Of a stretch of 64,000 nt of DNA, positions 58,871 to 64,000 are shown piece after piece. Below the pieces are notes generated by a model. That model was not told the origin of the DNA. It saw only the letters and a program-made list of their open reading frames with translations, and ran no database searches. The translations under genes were made by a program, and so were the position numbers. Position 1 is the first letter of the stretch. Every line of letters begins with the position of its first letter. This DNA is from Leishmania mexicana MHOM/GT/2001/U1103 (taxonomy: Eukaryota > Euglenozoa > Kinetoplastea > Trypanosomatida > Trypanosomatidae): the NCBI RefSeq assembly GCF_000234665.1, contig NC_018338.1, positions 236,501 to 300,500 on the forward strand. Direction: 5' to 3'.

Positions 58871-61800
58871 GCTCTGAATAAGAGGTGAGCGCCAGTGCCG
58901 CAGCTGAAGAGGCCAGCCGGGACCACCACCACCACCCCACACGCACCTCTCTTACACAACAATGCTCCTACAGCAGACACAGGTGGAGCCACGTACGTGC
59001 GTGCAAGCCAAAGGTGTTCCTTCTTTTTTTTCTCTACTCTTGTCTCGCTCCGCCATATCGCTGTTGCAAACAGCGGCTGTTTGGCGGCGTGTGGTGGGAG
59101 GGGAAGGAGCCCTGTGTGTGTGTGTGTGTATACCACAGTTATGCGAGGTTAGAGCGTGCCACTAAAGCTGTAAGTAAATTTTGAACGAATATCGGGCAAA
59201 GCGGAACACGAATGAATACGCTCACGTGAAGAGGGAGGGGGAGGGGGCGGCGATGCCGAGACGAAAACAAGTCGGGATTGAGGACACGGAGCCATAAGGG
59301 TGCAAGTGAATGGGGCTGGGACTCTATCCCTTTACACACCCTTCCCTCCCCTTCTGTTCATGCCTTTGTGCACGCAATACATGTTCGGCGAAAGTGCTGA
59401 AGATGTGCTGCCGCCCTTCAAACGTCGTCGCGGCCACCCCCCCCCCCCGAAAACAAATGTTTTCGAAAATCGTCCAACTGACTCGCTTTTCACACATTTT
59501 CTCTCTCGCTGTCGTTGGAGCCATTCTTCATCTGCCGTTCCTCCCTCCCCCTCATCTTTCATCGGATGCGTCAACGAAGACGCGCCGCCGCCGTAAATGC
59601 ATATGGCGTACCTTCTCTGCCTGCCCCCTTTGCCTCGAAGGCATGACACTTGTACTTGGGCATTCTATGTGCTGCTCGCGGGCACCCCACACGTGCGGCG
59701 ATAATTTCTTCGGCCTTCGGTACTCATCGATCCTGTACGGCACGTTCTCACTGCTTCACCACTCCGTGCACTTCTTGCTCCTGCCCACAGTGCCGTTTTG
59801 CAGCTTCCTCCGAACTGTGCTGCAGTCGTGTCGCCATGCGAATTCTCCGTTCCCAGTTTTTGTGAGGAAGCAGCCACACTGACAGCTCACTCCCTCCTTC
59901 GCGGTGGTTTCGAGCGTATGGCACTGCCTACACGGGCTGCGCAACAAGAAAGGGTCACCCCCACCACCAATACGCTTAGGCGCACGTGCGGCGGCGCAAG
60001 AAATGTGTCATGACTCGTCTCGCGAGCAGTGTAGCGCCTGCGTGGGCTCCCTCCCACACAAGAAGAAGCTGACGCTCTGTTCGGCCAGTGTCCCGTCGTC
60101 GCTAGTCGGGCAAGACCTGGTATGGGCCAAAAGCCTGCTTAACGGATAACTGAGACCCGCAAGTGTAGCGAAGACGTGGCGAAGCGTATCCTCCCACAAA
60201 TGTGGCGGAATGCTGAAAAGCGCATGCGACTATCCGGGGTGTCAGCGAACATACGTCACGTTCTCTACCCTGTCACAAGACGACATCTCGGACCCTTTTT
60301 TGTGGGCTTCTTTTTTTTTCGCACGTGTGTACCGACGTAGTCGGACTCCGTTCTTTGTTGTTCTGTCTTGGACGTCTGCTCACATCCCATTGCGCTTGTG
60401 TGTGTGTGTGTGTGTGTCATCTTTTTCGGCAAAATTTCTTTCTTGTCTACGTGTGCGCTCGGATGTGTGTTTATCGGGTCTTTCTCGCGGAGCAAGCGGC
60501 CTGCCGATCACGTCGCTGATCAAAGACGGCTTCACCCTCTTTCTCCTCTCTCTTCTCACCTTCGGCGCAGCGAACAGGGAGCGCGCTGGGCCTGCCTTGC
60601 TTCTGCTGTGGATCCGAGGGGATGGCGGCGGAAGTTCTTGAACGCTGACAGAGGGGGAAGTGCAGAACTTGTTCGCTTCTGGAAGGTATGGGAGTGTGCA
60701 TGTACAATGTGTGGCAGCTTTGGCCACGGAACCACGAATCCAGCCATGCCGAGAAAAACAGGGGCTAGCGCGCGGAGGGGAGCTGTTGAGCGCAAATTTC
60801 CAGCTCCTCCATTCGTGCCATCATTTACTTTTTTTTTGCTCATGCCAGCTCGCTTCCTTGGCCCCGGCACGGACGTCACGATCGCGGATGTCGCCGTGAC
60901 TGAGGGGGGTACTTCCTCCCCATCTTGCGGCGTGCCTTCACTCATTTCTTGTGTGCTGGAATGAGTCCTTTCTCTGGCGTGTGCTGTTTTCTTTTTTATG
61001 CGAAACGCCGGCCCTCTTCTCAGCGCCCACTCACGCACAGGCACTTCGCATCGGCGGCGCGGAAGGAAACGTAAATGCCACAACGTGCGTCTGCGGCCTT
61101 CATGTTTTTCCTTTTTTTTGACGAGATCACGTAGCGGCTCGGTCGCCCACCAGCATCGGTTCAGGCGCGCCTCCTCCTGTCATCTCGCTCACCCACACTC
61201 TAACTCTTTCGTTCCAAGGAACGCCAAGGCGAGAGACACCGCCCCGTCTCCTCCACCCCCTGCTACACACACACACGTGCCACTTTTCTCTCCTGCCCCC
61301 CCTTCCCCCACTCTCCAGACCCCACCCACCAAACGCATGCGCATTCGAACACAAAACGGTGCTTGTGCACTAATGTCGTATGTCCTGTCCACGGTGAGAG
61401 GATAAAAAAGCTCTGTTTCACGTACAGCTGCTCATGGGCACGGGTGTGACGTCGATGGCGGCAGCACTCCTCTGCACGTTGCGTGAAGAAAAAAAATGAA
61501 AGGGGCAGACGAGCTATCAACACGTTAGCACGCATCGCTTCATGTCTCGCTGTAGCACATCGCACTGTGTCGAAGCCAATGCGTTCACCAACTCGACTTC
61601 GTTCAACTTTATGTACGTGTATTCTTTTCGTTGCAGTCTCGGATGCTCCTCTCAGACGGCGCCGCGCGCTCCCTCCCACCCCTTCGACCGCCACCGCCAC
61701 CCTCTCTAGTAGGGTGCAGGGGTGTCTTGGACAGGGAATGCTGCCGACCAACTCTCGCCCTCCCTCCACCTTGCATTTTTCTCTTCCCTCCGAAGCCAGC

Positions 61801-62990
61801 GAGTCAGCGTGCACCTGTCCCTGCGGAGCGGTTGTCTTTGTATGCGCGTGTGTGTGCGGACAGCTGAGTGCTTATTTTGTATGCATCCTTTGTACGCTGC
61901 TCTCGGGGTGTAGCGGTGCGACGAGATCGGGGGATGGTTGGGCATTCCTTGTTCAACCAAAGTGAGATGCTCGCTCTCCACCTCAGTGCCCCTTCTAGTT
62001 TTCATTCACTTGGATAAAGGGCTGCAGTGACTTTCTGGTCTCTTCTTGTGATGTCCACTGTCCGCGTCCTCAGAGGAAGTTCCGCATTCCATTCGATAAA
62101 CCCTGCATCCCCCCACCCGCTGAGACAGGGAGCTGGAGGAGGACGGGTTGCTCCGCGCCCTCGTCCGTGCACAGAAGCATAGCACATACGCACCTCGATG
62201 CTCCTGTGCGAAAGGCGCGCTCTACTCCTGCCGGTGTATGGGCCTGGTTTAGGCGGCACGATCGCACACACCGCACCAGCAGTCGAATCGTTCGAGGCGA
62301 ATGGACTGACTTGCTAGTGCCCCTCCCCGGTTTTCGTCTTCCTCTCTCCCCCTCCCCCACGCTTTCTCCCTCACGCGGACGAAGGAAAGGGAAGTACCCC
62401 TTTGCACACTTCTACTCCTCAGCCGCATTGTGTGGGTGTGTGAAGCATCCTTGGTGCGTCGGATATCCTTAACCTGTGCATCCTCCTGCTTTCCCCGTCT
62501 CTGTGTGTACCCTTCACACACACACACACACACACACACGCACGCACGCACGCGCGCACACCTCCTCAATCGCCGGCGGAGGTCTGTGCATCGTTTGCTC
62601 AACTTTGTTTTTCGTTGCCGTCCTCTTTTTTTTGTCCGCGCGCGGTCAGTAAGGCGTGTGACACGAAACTCTCCCCTTCATTGTGCGGTTCACTCTGCCT
62701 CACTCATACCGTCAAGTGTCCTTACCATTGACAGCCTAGTGCACGACCACCTTTAGCCTGCCGGATTTCTTTGTGCCTTCTTTTTTTTCTTCCTTTGCGG
62801 TGCCTTTTTTCCTGTGTGTGCGTGTGCGTGTTCTTCTCCGTGTTCCGTTGGCAAGAAGCCGCCTCATCACTGGCCCGCAGAAGCAGCGACGGGCGACAGC
62901 GCATAAACCAAGCCAGGGACACGAACGAATCAAAGAAACATATTTTGGGGTGCATACGACAGCAAGAGAGAGCGCCATCTGCGTCGTCGA
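58871..62990. other. Unusually long gene-free spacer (about 4.1 kb)
   Basis: The largest gap in the window. It holds many T-runs, GT runs (about 59116-59130 and 60398-60417), a C-run (59438-59448), a CA microsatellite (62515-62539) and stretches of mixed composition (about 59880-60200 and 61910-62330). The longest ORFs (up to about 200 codons) have no domain and no coding-like composition. It may carry a very long 3' UTR, decayed retroposon sequence or a non-coding RNA; I cannot tell which. Confidence 0.55.
62515..62539. repeat. (CA)n microsatellite
   Basis: A pure CA run of about 25 nt, continuing into CGCACGCACG, about 450 nt before the partial gene at the window end. Confidence 0.9.
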
Positions 62991-64000
62991 ATGTCGAACG
63001 CGGCAAGCTCATCAGGTAAGTCGGCAGAGCCGGCGTACCCTCATCAAACACCTGTGATATGCATCAGAGCAAACGGTCAGACAAGTCATACAGCTGACAG
63101 CTTCAAGTCGGGGCAGACGCCGCTTCCGATGGTGACTCCCAGATCAGAGGCCCCGTTTGTGGCGAGTCCGTCGCCATCCGCGCACAGTAGCACGGTGAAT
63201 GCCCTCGGTGCTGCAACTGCCGGATCCCATCATCCACCGAGCACCCATGGTGGGGCGGTGAACCGGATTTCATCCTGCGCTCTGCCACTTAGTTCCACTC
63301 CTTCTGCGTTGGCGCCTGTGACACCACCACCGGCATTATCGGACGCGCAAGGCGGTCATAGTCCTACGACGGCACCCGCGACGCAGGCAGCTATGGCGCA
63401 GTCGCCAACCACTTCGGGCAAGGATGCGTACACGGCAGTGCCTGTGGCGACGGTACGCGACGACCTATCCGCGGCTGCGGCTGCGCCGCGGAATGGCGCC
63501 TCGAACCTGGCCACCGACTACCTCAGCGCTAGCTCGCCATCTGCAGGCTTCAGCCTAGGAAACAACTCGTCTCCCCATCGCCTGATACCGACGGGGTTTG
63601 CGGCGTATGTGGCTGATGCTTCAATCGGTGCGGAGGAACTCATTGGCGTCGCGGCGGGCAAACAGAGCGCAGCTAGTGAGCATCCACTCAGCTCCGGTGC
63701 ACAGATGCAGACGTCCCCGCATGATAGCAACCCCCTCGCTCTCCAAGACCCGTGCAGACCTGCTCACGGTGTGGCTGGCGCGCAAGTGCACCCCTCCTCG
63801 TCAGCACGTGGCAAAGAACCGCGGATACCCTCACAGGAAGACCCCACCTCTACCCTGACGTCCACGGAGCACGACGCCAGCTACACCTCCGGCTTGCCAA
63901 GTCGCATACGGGCGGTGGATGCATCCACTACCGAAGGCGCCGAGGTCATGAGTGCGAATCCCCGCACTATCGCCTTTTCCGCCAGTGGTGTCGGTGGTGG
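62991..64000 (+). CDS. Partial Ser/Thr/Pro/Ala-rich protein, truncated by the window end
   Basis: A continuous frame of 336 codons plus two bases runs from ATG 62991 to the last base with no stop; an in-frame stop at 62904-62906 and no intervening Met make 62991 the best start (MSNAASSSGKSAEP). Translation gives a disordered-looking chain rich in Ser, Thr, Pro, Ala and Gly (for example PFVASPSPSAHSSTVNALG and DYLSASSPSAGFSLGNNSS), with no recognisable domain so far. The composition resembles the low-complexity segments of the 14633 and 55832 genes. The functional domain, if any, must lie beyond the window. Confidence 0.75.
   Translation, partial: MSNAASSSGKSAEPAYPHQTPVICIRANGQTSHTADSFKSGQTPLPMVTPRSEAPFVASPSPSAHSSTVNALGAATAGSHHPPSTHGGAVNRISSCALPLSSTPSALAPVTPPPALSDAQGGHSPTTAPATQAAMAQSPTTSGKDAYTAVPVATVRDDLSAAAAAPRNGASNLATDYLSASSPSAGFSLGNNSSPHRLIPTGFAAYVADASIGAEELIGVAAGKQSAASEHPLSSGAQMQTSPHDSNPLALQDPCRPAHGVAGAQVHPSSSARGKEPRIPSQEDPTSTLTSTEHDASYTSGLPSRIRAVDASTTEGAEVMSANPRTIAFSASGVGG

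Noticed and set aside
60368..60964. 198-codon + frame in the 4.1-kb gap
   Set aside because: Begins in a GT run (VCVCVCV) and has no recognisable domain; not enough to call a gene.
1..64000. tRNA, rRNA, snoRNA, CRISPR and strand-switch regions
   Set aside because: Looked for tRNA B-box-like GGTTCGA matches and found only isolated ones in coding or unrelated sequence; no cloverleaf, no regularly spaced short repeats, and no change of coding strand. snoRNAs cannot be excluded by eye.

Overview
The window looks like a stretch of nuclear chromosome from a trypanosomatid, most likely Leishmania or a close Leishmaniinae relative. The evidence is: (i) sixteen genes, all intronless and all on the + strand, forming part of one directional gene cluster with no strand switch; (ii) GC-rich coding sequence with long Ser/Ala/Thr/Pro/Gly-rich low-complexity inserts; (iii) long intergenic spacers full of (T/C)n tracts, (GT)n and (TA)n microsatellites, with polypyrimidine-AG trans-splice signals just before several start codons; (iv) a PA28-type protein of trypanosomal PA26 type; (v) two families of few-hundred-bp dispersed repeats with A-rich 3' ends, resembling SIDER retroposons. 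No bacterial, organellar, tRNA, rRNA or CRISPR feature was seen.

Layout: 585-13097 giant UTP20-like ribosome-assembly HEAT protein; 14633-19222 large low-complexity protein; 19776-21851 kinesin-light-chain-like TPR protein with a mitochondrial-type leader; 22314-23144 V-ATPase subunit D; 25379-26974 tail-anchored endonuclease/exonuclease/phosphatase-fold enzyme; 29518-31053 membrane-anchored protein with PEX3-like layout; 31698-33899 SET-domain protein with a membrane segment; 35935-38712 basic protein with a divergent FHA-like domain; 39276-39968 proteasome activator PA26; 41918-43363 AMPK gamma-type CBS protein; 45491-47110 mitochondrial rRNA dimethylase/mtTFB-type protein; 48710-51082 coiled-coil protein; 51809-53371 divergent actin-related protein; 55832-58870 low-complexity protein with a duplicated helical motif; 62991-64000 start of a Ser/Thr/Pro-rich gene cut by the window edge.

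The genes do not form a pathway. As is usual in trypanosomatids, they are probably co-transcribed and then separated by trans-splicing and polyadenylation, so regulation would lie in the UTRs. The most notable large-scale structure is a nested pair of direct repeats: repeat A at 23465-24065 and 44661-45262, enclosing repeat B at 27396-27786 and 40550-40940. Both copies of each repeat look almost identical by eye, so they could act as recombination endpoints around a 13-21 kb block. The most interesting proteins are the PEX3-like candidate, the membrane-anchored SET protein, the divergent FHA protein and the tail-anchored EEP enzyme. All function calls come from reading motifs by eye; no database search was run.
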